From NCBI RefSeq assembly GCF_001514495.1, contig NZ_BCNM01000029.1, positions 1 to 64,000 of the forward strand: a stretch of 64,000 nt of DNA. The letters are read 5' to 3'. The DNA is from Paenibacillus pabuli NBRC 13638. GTDB taxonomy: Bacteria > Bacillota > Bacilli > Paenibacillales > Paenibacillaceae. Made by a program: the position numbers and the translations under genes. Of this stretch, positions 17,501 through 26,407 are shown piece after piece; within the stretch, counting starts at the first letter, position 1, and each line of letters starts with the position of its first letter. A model generated the notes under the pieces. That model was not told the origin of the DNA. It worked only from the letters and a program-made list of their open reading frames with translations, and did no database searches.

Positions 17501-19015
17501 ATGCGAAAGAAAATGGGAGCAAAATTGGGATTGGTGTCCATTATGGTACTGTCCCTGGTTACAGCGGCCTGCAGCAGTCAAAATGCAGCATCCGGCGTGC
17601 CGGAAGATGGAAAGCCGATGCCGGTCAGTATCATGTCGATGTATTTTACGCCTGAACCGCCCGGAGCGGACAATGTAATCGTTCAAGAGATCGAGAAGAA
17701 AACGAATACCGATCTCAATATCACGTGGGTATCGCCGAACAGCTATGGCGACAAGGTGAACGTTACGCTGGCGTCGGGCGATATTCCCGATCTGATGCTG
17801 GTCGACGAGCCCTTCTCGGCCCAGGTACGTACCATGGTGCAGCAGGGAGCATTCTGGGATCTGACGCCTTATATTCAAGACTACGCCAACCTGGCGAACT
17901 TTCCGGCAGAGTCTTGGATCAACACCAAGCAGGCAGACGGCAATAACTACGGGATCCCCCGGGTGCGGCCGGTCGAAGGAGGAGCCTTCCTGTTCTTGCG
18001 TAAAGACTGGCTCGACAATCTGAATATGGAAGTTCCGGAGACTACAGATGAATTGTATGAAGTGCTAAAAGCATTTACGAAAGACGATCCGGATGGAAAC
18101 GGTCAAGACGATACGATCGGATTAACAGGATTGGTCAATCAAAACAACATGGGCAGCTATTGGGCAATCGTCAGCGCGTTTACGCAGACTACCGGAGATT
18201 GGAAAGAGGTCGACGGCAAGCTGGTCAACGTTAACCTGATGCCGGAAATGCGCGACGCTCTGGAATGGTTGAGCAAGGCTTATGCAGAAGGGTTGATTTC
18301 GGAAGATCTCGCCGTTCTGAAAGAGAGCCAGACCAAGGACCAGCTGAATGCGGGCCGTGCGGGCGCCGCCGTCAACACCGTCGAAGCAGCGTGGGAGCCG
18401 ATGGAAGCAAATCTGAAGAGCAATCCGGACGCAGACTTCCTGCCGCTTGTCTCGATGAACGGCTACGTCAACAAGGACGGCGGATTCTTCGGTATGTTCA
18501 TGATTCCCAAAACGGTATCGGAAGAAAAAATGAAAAAACTGCTTGAGCTGATGGACTACGGCGCATCGGAAGAAGGCGGGACATTGGCCGGTTATGGTCT
18601 TAAAGATGTGCATTATACGGAAGAAAACGGAATCAAGATGACGACCGAAAAGGCCAAAACGGATATTGTTGCCCAGCAGGCACTCGGCCAGATCTTTATG
18701 CCGTATGACAAGTATCTGCGCGCATATCGAGCAGGTATGCCGATGGACATTTATGAACGCAATATGAAAATTATCGATGAGCGTGAAGCGATCAGTATTC
18801 CTGACAAAGCGATTGGATTGTATTCGGAAACGAATATTTCAGTGGGACCTGAGCTGGCGAAGAATATTCAGGATATGAAAACCAAAATTATACTCGGCAA
18901 GCAGTCGCTGTCGGACTGGGACAATTATGTCGAGAAATTGAAAAACGATTCGGATCTGCAAAAAATTACGGATGAGCTAAATCAGGCTTATACCGACCGT
19001 CAAGCGGCGCAGTAA
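17501..19015 (+). CDS. LplA/YtcQ-type solute-binding lipoprotein
   Basis: The protein is 504 residues, the large size typical of LplA/YtcQ binding proteins. It begins with a lipoprotein signal peptide whose lipobox is VTAAC at about residues 19-23, followed by a serine/asparagine-rich linker. The mature part has FTKDDPDGNGQDDTIGLTG, a motif of this group, and should capture an oligosaccharide outside the membrane for the two upstream permeases. ATG 17501 follows AAGGAGAG; the in-frame ATG at 17465 lacks a ribosome site and would spoil the signal peptide. A terminator follows at 19053-19086. Confidence 0.9.
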   Translation: MRKKMGAKLGLVSIMVLSLVTAACSSQNAASGVPEDGKPMPVSIMSMYFTPEPPGADNVIVQEIEKKTNTDLNITWVSPNSYGDKVNVTLASGDIPDLMLVDEPFSAQVRTMVQQGAFWDLTPYIQDYANLANFPAESWINTKQADGNNYGIPRVRPVEGGAFLFLRKDWLDNLNMEVPETTDELYEVLKAFTKDDPDGNGQDDTIGLTGLVNQNNMGSYWAIVSAFTQTTGDWKEVDGKLVNVNLMPEMRDALEWLSKAYAEGLISEDLAVLKESQTKDQLNAGRAGAAVNTVEAAWEPMEANLKSNPDADFLPLVSMNGYVNKDGGFFGMFMIPKTVSEEKMKKLLELMDYGASEEGGTLAGYGLKDVHYTEENGIKMTTEKAKTDIVAQQALGQIFMPYDKYLRAYRAGMPMDIYERNMKIIDEREAISIPDKAIGLYSETNISVGPELAKNIQDMKTKIILGKQSLSDWDNYVEKLKNDSDLQKITDELNQAYTDRQAAQ

Positions 19016-19052
19016 GCGGCTGGCAGAGTCATTCCGAAAAAGCAGGATGTAA

Positions 19053-19100
19053 ACAAGAGAGCCTCCGGAAACGGGAGTTCTCTTGTATTTGTTTCCTTTT
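19053..19100 (+). terminator. Terminator of the Lpl-type transport operon
   Basis: ACAAGAGA (19053-19060) pairs with TCTCTTGT (19079-19086) around an inner CCG/CGG stem with a GAAA loop. A T-rich stretch follows from 19087. Confidence 0.7.
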
Positions 19101-19155
19101 TTTTCATAAAATTATACAGACTGTTGATAGCGTTAGAAAAAAAGGGGGAACAAGA

Positions 19156-21747
19156 GTGACTGACATTCGAAGTTGGCGAAATTTTCGGTTGCTGAGTCGA
19201 AGCCGGGAAGTAAAAGGACGCTTTTATCGTTACAGCCTGATTCTGGCACTGTGTATGTCGAGCATCCCGACAGCGGTTATCGGTTTCTCGTGTTATGTGC
19301 TCGGTACCGAGCATATCGAACGTGAGGTGATGAGCAGCAACCGGGCACTCGTTAAACGATCGGCAGAAAGTATGGACGAACTGTTCGTGCAGGTTGAACA
19401 GTCTGCGGCCCGTTGGGCGCTAGATCCAAGACTTGATGGCGATATGAGAAAAGCAAATCTTCGTATGGAATACCAGAGAACCCAGGAGCTGTATCGCTTT
19501 CTGGGACTGATGAAAGCGTCGTATCCGGAGCTGAAAGATGCAAAGCTGCTGCTTGCTCGCAACGAGCCGCTTTTGCTATCGGATACGGACGGGTTAAGGA
19601 AGATTTCGTTTACAGAGGATAGTAAGCGGTTTCAAAACATTGTCGATGCCCCGTCTGCTTTGTATTGGCTGGATGATTTTCGCTGGACGGCTTCTGAGAA
19701 CGGAGAGGTCGTATTGGTCCGGAAGCTGCCCGGTTACGGAGATCCTTATGGAGCTCTTTTATTGAACCTGGACAGAAATCAGATTGAAGAACGGATGCGC
19801 CGGGCATCTTTCGATGATAAAGGTGCTTCGTTTCTATATACAAGTTCCGGACCCCCCTTAATCCGCATGTTGGATGTGCCGTCGGACGATCCGATGCGAA
19901 CCTCGACTTTCGAATCCGCGCTGCGTGAAAAGCTTCGAACTCAGGTCTCGGACACACCGGATTCATATCTGTTCAAATGGCAAGGCAAAACCTACTCCGT
20001 CTCCCATAGCCAACTGCAGCGTCCGGGGGTCGAATGGACTTATGTGACGGTTTCGCCTTTAGAAGCGCTAACTCGCCCTGTCGTGCTTCTCTCACGTTCG
20101 CTGTTGGCGGTCAGTTTGGCCGGTATGCTATTGGCGCTGCTAGTCGCCTGGTTGGCTTCACACCGGCTGCACCGGCCGATCGGTCGATTGGTAGAGATCC
20201 TCGGCAACCAGTTTTCTCCGGCGCTAGCCCACTCTTCGGCGGACGGGGCTGCGGGGACAGCAGAAACGTCTGAACAAGAAAGAGGCCTAAACCGACTGCT
20301 GCGAAAAATTCACTTAAGCCAGCAGCCTAAAAATGGATCTGACGGTACCGGAATCGAGAAGGCAGGGCATCCATACGACGAACTGGACTACATTGAGACG
20401 AGTTGGCGCGGTCTGGCTGACGCCAAAAGAGAAGCCGAAGCTCGGCTTGAACACACTTATCCTGAACTGAGATCCGCCTTTTTGATGCAGTTGATGCAGG
20501 GGCATTATCAGACGTTGAGCGAGCGGGAACTGCTATCGCGAATGGAAAGATTCGGGTGGTCGATCCATCCCGACGAGCGGCTGTCGGTTTTCTTGATGCA
20601 GGTCGGCGTGCTGTCGCCGCCGGAATCGAAGTTTCGTGAAGAAGACGAATTGCTGATGACGTTCGCCGCCGCCAATGTAGCCCGTGAATTTGTGGAACAG
20701 CGCATGATGCGTGCAATCGTAGTGAATTTTCAGGATTCGACCGCCGCCGTGCTGATTCCTTACTCCATAGATGAAAACGGCATTACGGCCGAAATGAATC
20801 GAGAATATATGCAGGGTTTGCAAAGTTCAGCCGAAAAGACCCAAGGTGATGCTGCCAATGAAGAAAGCGATGGACAGCCGCTGAACGCGTTGTGGAAAAC
20901 ACTGGCGGAAGAGTTGGCGGGTACGGTACGCTCTGTGCTGCGGCTGCAAACCCTGGTGTGCACAGGCAGCGCTGCAAAAATTCTGGAAGTGCCAGAGCTG
21001 CTTCATTCCCTGCGAGGTGCGTTGCGTCATATTCCGCACGACGAAGATTGTCGGGTTCTGCATCTCGACGAATGGATGCCGAATCTGGGTGAGCAGAGCG
21101 CTTATCCGTTCGAGCTCGAACGTGGGCTGCTCCGCTGCGTCAAGCTTGGCCAAATCGAGGAAGCGGGCGAGCTGATGAATGAATTTATCGATGAGCTGGC
21201 GCGCCGAGCCACCTCGAAGCCAGAATTGCGAAATCTGACTTTTCATCTGCTCGGCAGTCTGCTGCACACGATGATGGAGAACGGCGCTCAATCCGAGCAC
21301 GTCGACCATATGGGACTGTATGAACGTCTTGCCACTATACGCCAGCCCCAAGCGATGGCCGCCTTTGTGCGTACACAGGTATTGGAACCTTACGGCCGCG
21401 AAATCGTCGGTGCCGAGCGGCTTTATACCGAACGTCTCGCGGAACGAGTCAAGGAGGAGATCGAACGTGATTATACGGCAGATTTCTCGCTGGAGAGCTG
21501 TGCGGAACGTTTTGGCGTTAGTTCTTATACGCTTAGTCGCTCATTCAAGCAGGCGTATGGCAAAAAATTCGTTGATTATGTGATGGAGCTTCGTCTTGAA
21601 CGGGGCATGGAGCTGCTGTGCACGACCGATCTCAAAGTGAACGAGATTGCCGAATCAGTTGGATATCATCCCTCGTATTTTATCCGGCTGTTCCGCAAGC
21701 AGAAAGGCATGACGCCCGGGCAGTACCGAATGAGGAAAAACGGATAA
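19156..21747 (+). CDS. Membrane-bound AraC-family regulator (YtdP/YesS type)
   Basis: The protein is 863 residues. A first membrane segment (about 27-50, LALCMSSIPTAVIGFSCYVL) and a second (about 303-335, SLLAVSLAGMLLALLVAWLA) flank an extracytoplasmic sensor region. A cytoplasmic linker follows, then two AraC helix-turn-helix motifs at about 760-860 (LESCAERFGVSSYTLSRSFK; VNEIAESVGYHPSYFIRLFR) ending MTPGQYRMRKNG. Such one-protein sensor-regulators sit beside LplABC importers and control them in response to external oligosaccharide. GTG 19156 follows AAAGGGGGAAC. A strong terminator lies at 21967-21998. Confidence 0.9.
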   Translation: MTDIRSWRNFRLLSRSREVKGRFYRYSLILALCMSSIPTAVIGFSCYVLGTEHIEREVMSSNRALVKRSAESMDELFVQVEQSAARWALDPRLDGDMRKANLRMEYQRTQELYRFLGLMKASYPELKDAKLLLARNEPLLLSDTDGLRKISFTEDSKRFQNIVDAPSALYWLDDFRWTASENGEVVLVRKLPGYGDPYGALLLNLDRNQIEERMRRASFDDKGASFLYTSSGPPLIRMLDVPSDDPMRTSTFESALREKLRTQVSDTPDSYLFKWQGKTYSVSHSQLQRPGVEWTYVTVSPLEALTRPVVLLSRSLLAVSLAGMLLALLVAWLASHRLHRPIGRLVEILGNQFSPALAHSSADGAAGTAETSEQERGLNRLLRKIHLSQQPKNGSDGTGIEKAGHPYDELDYIETSWRGLADAKREAEARLEHTYPELRSAFLMQLMQGHYQTLSERELLSRMERFGWSIHPDERLSVFLMQVGVLSPPESKFREEDELLMTFAAANVAREFVEQRMMRAIVVNFQDSTAAVLIPYSIDENGITAEMNREYMQGLQSSAEKTQGDAANEESDGQPLNALWKTLAEELAGTVRSVLRLQTLVCTGSAAKILEVPELLHSLRGALRHIPHDEDCRVLHLDEWMPNLGEQSAYPFELERGLLRCVKLGQIEEAGELMNEFIDELARRATSKPELRNLTFHLLGSLLHTMMENGAQSEHVDHMGLYERLATIRQPQAMAAFVRTQVLEPYGREIVGAERLYTERLAERVKEEIERDYTADFSLESCAERFGVSSYTLSRSFKQAYGKKFVDYVMELRLERGMELLCTTDLKVNEIAESVGYHPSYFIRLFRKQKGMTPGQYRMRKNG

Positions 21748-21966
21748 AAAAGCGCGTGATCCAAACTTTTTGCGTGTCTGTCGTTCACCGGACATGATGG
21801 CTCGGACCTCTCGGTATGAGCTGGATACCCGTTGTTATTCGTGCCGGCTACACGGAATCGGGGTGTCCGGTTAGGCTGATGCTGTCCGGAACGGTGATGT
21901 CGGATTCGCTGCTGATTGAGATTGCCCATCGCTATGAGCGGGTTGTCTACGTGAAATACAAAAAGA

Positions 21967-21998
21967 AGCTATTTCTGATAAAGGAAATAGCTCTTTTT
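21967..21998 (+). terminator. Terminator after the YtdP-like regulator
   Basis: AGCTATTTC (21967-21975) pairs perfectly with GAAATAGCT (21984-21992), followed by C and five T residues. Confidence 0.8.
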
Positions 21999-22323
21999 GG
22001 TATGTTTTCATTATCTTCCTCCGTCCGGATCGGAGAGAGCAGCGGCGTGCCGGTCGCCTGGGCTTCAGCTGTTCTGTGAAAATATGTTGTTAGACCGTAA
22101 AAATAAAGTTTTAGACTGGCAGCCGGCATTAGCCAACGGGCATGATAACGGAACCATTAGATGGACTTATTGTTCTCATATGATAAAATATATCCCAGAA
22201 ATATCTTCGTGGGTTAATGAAAAGCGCTGATGAACTAATAAGAGACCAGCACAAAAAAGTGGTAGTTTTATGGATATGCAATAGTCGCCGAATGGAACTT
22301 GGTACTAAAAGGAGGCAGGACAC
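21999..22323. other. Intergenic stretch with an unidentified short frame
   Basis: A 48-codon frame ends at 22230 (LDWQPALANGHDNGTIRWTY within it). It lacks a ribosome site and was not recognised, so it may be a gene fragment. Otherwise nothing is seen before the next gene. Confidence 0.4.
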
Positions 22324-23001
22324 ATGCTAGAAGAACAGGAAATATTCGAGGGCGAAGGATATAACAGGTCGTACGCAATTGCTACGGGTATGCCGATTTT
22401 GAATCTTAGGGGTAGCATTCCGCGTGAAGGTAACGGCCAACTACCGTTTCCGTGGGTGACAACGGGCATCAGGATTGATAAAGAACAGATGTTGGAAACC
22501 GTTATGAAGCAAAAGACACTCGAGTATTTGTTTAATATGCAATTCAGTAAGGAGGAGATGACCGACCGAAATTTGGTTGTAGGCTGTTATGAATACAGGA
22601 ATCCGAATGACAAGGAACAAATATTGCTATATGCCCTGGTTTCGTTGAAGGAATTTCTCGCGAGATACGGCGATGAACGGGCATCGGAGATTCTGATGCG
22701 AGTTGGCTGCACGTACGAGAAGATTATGGAGGAATGCGATGAAGCCATTGAAGAACACTTTGCAGTGTTGCGCCGGTCACTTCATTTAAAGAATTTGAGG
22801 GACAAATATGATGTCGTTTACGAGTGGAGTGAAGAGGAAGGGGTAAAGACGTACATAATCAGATACACCAAATCGAGTTATACGAAGATTAAAGCTAAAT
22901 CATTCGAAGAGTTGACCAAACTCTATGATGAGCAACGGAAGAAGGATGCAAAGAAGACGTTCGCGATTCTGGAACCGTTAGAAGCATTTATGCAAGCCTA
23001 A
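22324..23001 (+). CDS. Unrecognised 225-residue protein
   Basis: This is a real-looking gene: ATG 22324 follows AAAAGGAGG and a terminator ends it. The product is soluble, with no signal peptide or membrane segment, acidic, and mostly helical in its second half. Visible segments are GMPILNLRGSIPREG near residue 25, LLYALVSLKEFLARYGDE at about 100, and a charged C-terminal tail KLYDEQRKKDAKKTF. No family was recognised. It stands alone between the GC-rich Lpl-type block and the RiPP-like locus. GC content has already dropped relative to the block upstream. Confidence 0.7.
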   Translation: MLEEQEIFEGEGYNRSYAIATGMPILNLRGSIPREGNGQLPFPWVTTGIRIDKEQMLETVMKQKTLEYLFNMQFSKEEMTDRNLVVGCYEYRNPNDKEQILLYALVSLKEFLARYGDERASEILMRVGCTYEKIMEECDEAIEEHFAVLRRSLHLKNLRDKYDVVYEWSEEEGVKTYIIRYTKSSYTKIKAKSFEELTKLYDEQRKKDAKKTFAILEPLEAFMQA

Positions 23002-23004
23002 GAA

Positions 23005-23030
23005 AACCGCCCCTTTACGGGGCGGTTATT
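23005..23030 (+). terminator. Terminator after the 225-residue protein gene
   Basis: AACCGCCCC (23005-23013) pairs perfectly with GGGGCGGTT (23019-23027) around a TTTAC loop. Confidence 0.75.
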
Positions 23031-23039
23031 CAACATTTC

Positions 23040-23382
23040 ATCGAAAGAAGATTCGAGGAATATCCAGCGATAGAGAGGATTCTCGACAGTCGCATCGGAA
23101 ATTGCTGACCCGTACGCCAGATATGGTCGAATGGGGACTGATAGAAGACGTTTTTTGATGATGAAGGAGCCCTTTGTAAAGACATTGCTCGTTTTTGGAG
23201 CTGAAGGTTGGAGAATTCATAATAACACCTTGGTAGAGAGATTAACCCAAGTCCAAATTGAAGCGCCTTTATTTCAGATGTTACGTTCAATTGATCCTGC
23301 AACGGATGGATACAGCAATACATTAGGTAGAGGATTTATATCTCCATCTTTGTATGTAGAAAACGTATCTGTAATCTATTAA
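23040..23382 (+). pseudogene. Degenerate coding remnant or small gene before the TPR gene
   Basis: Several frames carry coding-like pieces: RRFEEYPAIERILDSRIGN, then RTPDMVEWGLIEDVF ending at a T6 run, then in another frame a 65-residue stretch (from TTG 23185, AAGGAG fifteen bases upstream) ending SPSLYVENVSVIY at 23382. No family was recognised. The first pieces look like a frameshifted gene. The last could be a small gene of its own and lies just 12 bp before the TPR gene, the position a RiPP precursor might take, but it has no cysteine and no recognisable leader. Confidence 0.35.
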
Positions 23383-23394
23383 AGAGGTGAGATC

Positions 23395-25128
23395 ATGAAG
23401 GTAATGAAATCCGATAAACTCGACCTTTTCAATTGGATAGACCAGGGGGCAGAGCATCAGTGGTTTTCCGCTTCTCCGAGTATTACGGGCCGGGAGCATC
23501 AAGAGCTGCCTCCTTTACACGAAAGAAAGTCCATCTTGATCGAGCTAAAAGAGGACACATATCTGCCGGCCAAGCTGCTTTATAAGGTGTGGGATGTTTT
23601 AATTGATCCTTATATTGCAAAAAGAATTACCATTCAAAATGCCTACAAAGCTTTGCATCAGGCTCTTAAAGAGGATGAGACAGGCTGGTTAACTCCCCTT
23701 CCAGCTCACCCAATGGATCGACAATTTTCGACCAATATGGAGAAAATACTTCGTATAGCTAATGATACGGTGAGCTGTTTACTGGAGATTCGCGAGCAGA
23801 CAACCGAAATACAAGTCCCCTGGATTCTATCATTAAATGTCTCTTACTTGGATAAGGTAAGTTTGATATTTTTGCAACGACTTATTTATCGGACGAAAAA
23901 ACTTCCGATTGCTATAGATACGTATTACTTCTACCAAGAACACATCTCATCTAAAGATCTAGATGCAAATCAACTCATTCATATTCGTGTACGGGATTTT
24001 TATAAATCATTAGGTGTAGACCACTTAAATCAAACGGACAAGACCAGATTAAGCAATGAACGGTTCCAACTATTAAAAACACCTTTAGAAAAAGCAGTTG
24101 TTTGGTGTGACGGCTACTCAGTATTGGCACACGCAAACCAATTGCTTACTAAGGTATGCAAGGATGAAGAAGAGGCAGAGCTTTTATTTCTTGTTATGCG
24201 TGCGTACCTATTCGAGAGACAGCTCTCTGCAGCAGAATCAACACTGCAAAAAATCATTCAAACCAATAAATACTCCAGCAGTATTCGTGCAAGAGCATCG
24301 ATCTACTATGCATTGTTATTAGCGAATCATATTAAACGTCCTGAAGAAGCAATTCACGTTGTAGATCAAGGGATGACGTTTCTGAGTGGAATGAATGATG
24401 AATCGGCGGTCAGAGAGATGGCTTGGTTACATAATGTAAAAGCTTTAACATATTACAGGCTTCAACAACTGCCCCAGGCAGCGAAATCCTTACAACAAGT
24501 TAAGGTATACATTAAGCAACTAGGGAAGGAGGATACGGTTCTGCTTTCATCTGCATATGCTCAGAACTCAAGCTACCTTTATGAAGCCATTGGAAAAATG
24601 GATGCAGCAATACAGACACAGCAGATATTTATCCAGAAAAACGCAGGCCAGGACGACAGTTTTTTAGTTGCACATTGGTTCCGTATTGGATTTCTAGCTG
24701 GAAAAAAAGGTGAACTTCATATGGCGCTAAGTTGGTTAGACAAAGCGTACGAAGCTTTTAACCAGATATCTGACCCTTATATGCAAGAATGGATTGCCAG
24801 AAGTACAGCATATATATTACTTCAATCAAAGGAGATGGATCGAGCAGCATTATGGCTACAAAGAAGTACAGATCTATGCAAAAAAATTCATCTCTTGCCT
24901 GAGTTGATAAGTGTATCTACAGCTTTATATGCAGTCCACCAAATGATTGGTGTATCAGAAGAGCCATCGGAATCACCAATCAGACGAGATGAGAGTTTAT
25001 CTCCTTCTGAATTGAGGATTAGAAAAGAACAATTAGAACATATCGAAAGAGGGGAGATTGAAGTTTACCAAATCATCCCGAAACCGAATTCAAGATTTTT
25101 TTATCCTTTTCATCATTTTTGGTTTTAA
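23395..25128 (+). CDS. TPR-repeat protein of a RiPP-like locus
   Basis: The protein is 577 residues with no signal peptide. Residues from about 245 to 530 form tetratricopeptide-like helical repeats (for example AELLFLVMRAYLFERQLSAA, AREMAWL-type helices, and QAAKSLQQVKVYIKQLGKED). The N-terminal 240 residues were not recognised. ATG 23395 follows AAAGAGGTGAGATC. The MFS exporter begins 14 bp after its end, and a frameshifted lantibiotic-dehydratase-type gene follows, so the three form one operon. A regulatory or scaffold role in making or sensing a peptide is inferred only from context. Confidence 0.7.
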   Translation: MKVMKSDKLDLFNWIDQGAEHQWFSASPSITGREHQELPPLHERKSILIELKEDTYLPAKLLYKVWDVLIDPYIAKRITIQNAYKALHQALKEDETGWLTPLPAHPMDRQFSTNMEKILRIANDTVSCLLEIREQTTEIQVPWILSLNVSYLDKVSLIFLQRLIYRTKKLPIAIDTYYFYQEHISSKDLDANQLIHIRVRDFYKSLGVDHLNQTDKTRLSNERFQLLKTPLEKAVVWCDGYSVLAHANQLLTKVCKDEEEAELLFLVMRAYLFERQLSAAESTLQKIIQTNKYSSSIRARASIYYALLLANHIKRPEEAIHVVDQGMTFLSGMNDESAVREMAWLHNVKALTYYRLQQLPQAAKSLQQVKVYIKQLGKEDTVLLSSAYAQNSSYLYEAIGKMDAAIQTQQIFIQKNAGQDDSFLVAHWFRIGFLAGKKGELHMALSWLDKAYEAFNQISDPYMQEWIARSTAYILLQSKEMDRAALWLQRSTDLCKKIHLLPELISVSTALYAVHQMIGVSEEPSESPIRRDESLSPSELRIRKEQLEHIERGEIEVYQIIPKPNSRFFYPFHHFWF

Positions 25129-25142
25129 GGGAGGAACGTCAT

Positions 25143-26396
25143 TTGTCAGAAATCATACCTTTACGTAAAAATAGAAGTTTTAATTTTTGGGTATCCGCCC
25201 AAATTGTTTCGCCAATTGCTGAAAGTTTCTCAACTATTTTAATTACATGGACCATTTGGAAAGAGTCCAATTCAACTACACTCCTGGCTTTAACCTTAAT
25301 TCTTACGACAATCCCGCAAATTATTTTTGGAATGGTTGCTGGAGTCGCAACGGATCGGTTTAACCGCAAGAAAATTGTGATGTTTTGTAATGCAATAAGA
25401 GCAGTCCTCATGGTTGTGATGGGACTCTTAGCCTTTTCTAGTCTCTTAAATGAAATCATTTTTATGCTGGCTTCGTTCATATTGGGTTTCTTGCGTTTAT
25501 TTGCAATGACCGCTTACAGAGCAGCCATGCCAGGTATCGTTCATAAAGAGCAATTAATGAAAGCCAACTCTATCACCAACAGTGTAAGAATGGGCTTTTG
25601 GCTGATTGGACCGTTATTTGCTGGATTCTCATTAACCTTACTTAGTACCGGTCAAATTATGATTATGAACGCGATCCTATTTATTATTTCTGTTTTTTTA
25701 CTTATGCCTGTGCAGATTAAGCAAGTGAAGGTCGAGCATAAAAACAAAAATCTCTTTAAAGAGCTAGGTGTCGGATTAAAACTGGTTTCTCAGGATCGAC
25801 TTATCTTCTCCATTTTTATCACGTTTGCTGCGTTTACATGTTTCGGTAGAGGGATTGCCCATCTAGGTAATCTGATGGTTTCGAACGAAATTGGATTGGA
25901 CTCGTCAGGTTTTGGTGTGCTTTCGAGTGCTGATGGATTTGGATACCTCGTTGCAGGAATTATTCTGGCTCGTCTTGCGATTAAAAACAAATATCGTACA
26001 ATGATGCTCGCTTGGCTAGGCGGCGGAGTCGCATTTCTTTTCATGCCGTTTAGCGATTCCATATGGCTTCCTCTGATTCTTTTGTTCATGGTGGGGTTAA
26101 CTCAACCCTTCGTCGATGTACCCTTAGTTACTTTAGTACAACAAAGGGTGGCAGATGAACATTTAGGTAAGGTTTTTGGATTTCATACGGTAACCATCTG
26201 GATTGGAGAATTCATGGCCTATGCGTTATTTGGATATTTGTTTGGGGCTTTTACCCCTACTATGGTCTATGCAACTTCCGGTTTCATCGTAGGACTTCTG
26301 GCGATCGGAATGTTGATCTTTGCTCGACTCAGGCTGAAATACACGCAAGACAACATTCAACAACCAGAGAGCATGGCGAAGAACATCAGTAATTAG
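25143..26396 (+). CDS. MFS exporter (macrolide-efflux/enterobactin-exporter type)
   Basis: The protein is 417 residues with twelve predicted membrane segments. The conserved loop between segments 2 and 3 reads GVATDRFNRKKIVMFCNAIR, and segment 5 region has MPGIVHKEQLMKANSITNSV, both typical of the MFS_3 group that exports drugs, siderophores or peptides. TTG 25143 is preferred because GGGAGG lies eight bases upstream; a longer frame from 25119 overlaps the TPR gene. It sits between the TPR gene and the dehydratase-like gene, so it may export the pathway's product or give self-protection (inference). Confidence 0.85.
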   Translation: MSEIIPLRKNRSFNFWVSAQIVSPIAESFSTILITWTIWKESNSTTLLALTLILTTIPQIIFGMVAGVATDRFNRKKIVMFCNAIRAVLMVVMGLLAFSSLLNEIIFMLASFILGFLRLFAMTAYRAAMPGIVHKEQLMKANSITNSVRMGFWLIGPLFAGFSLTLLSTGQIMIMNAILFIISVFLLMPVQIKQVKVEHKNKNLFKELGVGLKLVSQDRLIFSIFITFAAFTCFGRGIAHLGNLMVSNEIGLDSSGFGVLSSADGFGYLVAGIILARLAIKNKYRTMMLAWLGGGVAFLFMPFSDSIWLPLILLFMVGLTQPFVDVPLVTLVQQRVADEHLGKVFGFHTVTIWIGEFMAYALFGYLFGAFTPTMVYATSGFIVGLLAIGMLIFARLRLKYTQDNIQQPESMAKNISN

Positions 26397-26407
26397 GAGG
26401 TGTAGCA

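Noticed and set aside
20314-20963. Several long minus-strand frames inside the YtdP-like gene
   Set aside because: They are shadows of a GC-rich coding strand; none has a ribosome site or recognisable motif.
21816-22079. 87-residue plus-strand frame after the YtdP-like gene
   Set aside because: It reads through a strong intrinsic terminator hairpin and lacks a ribosome site.
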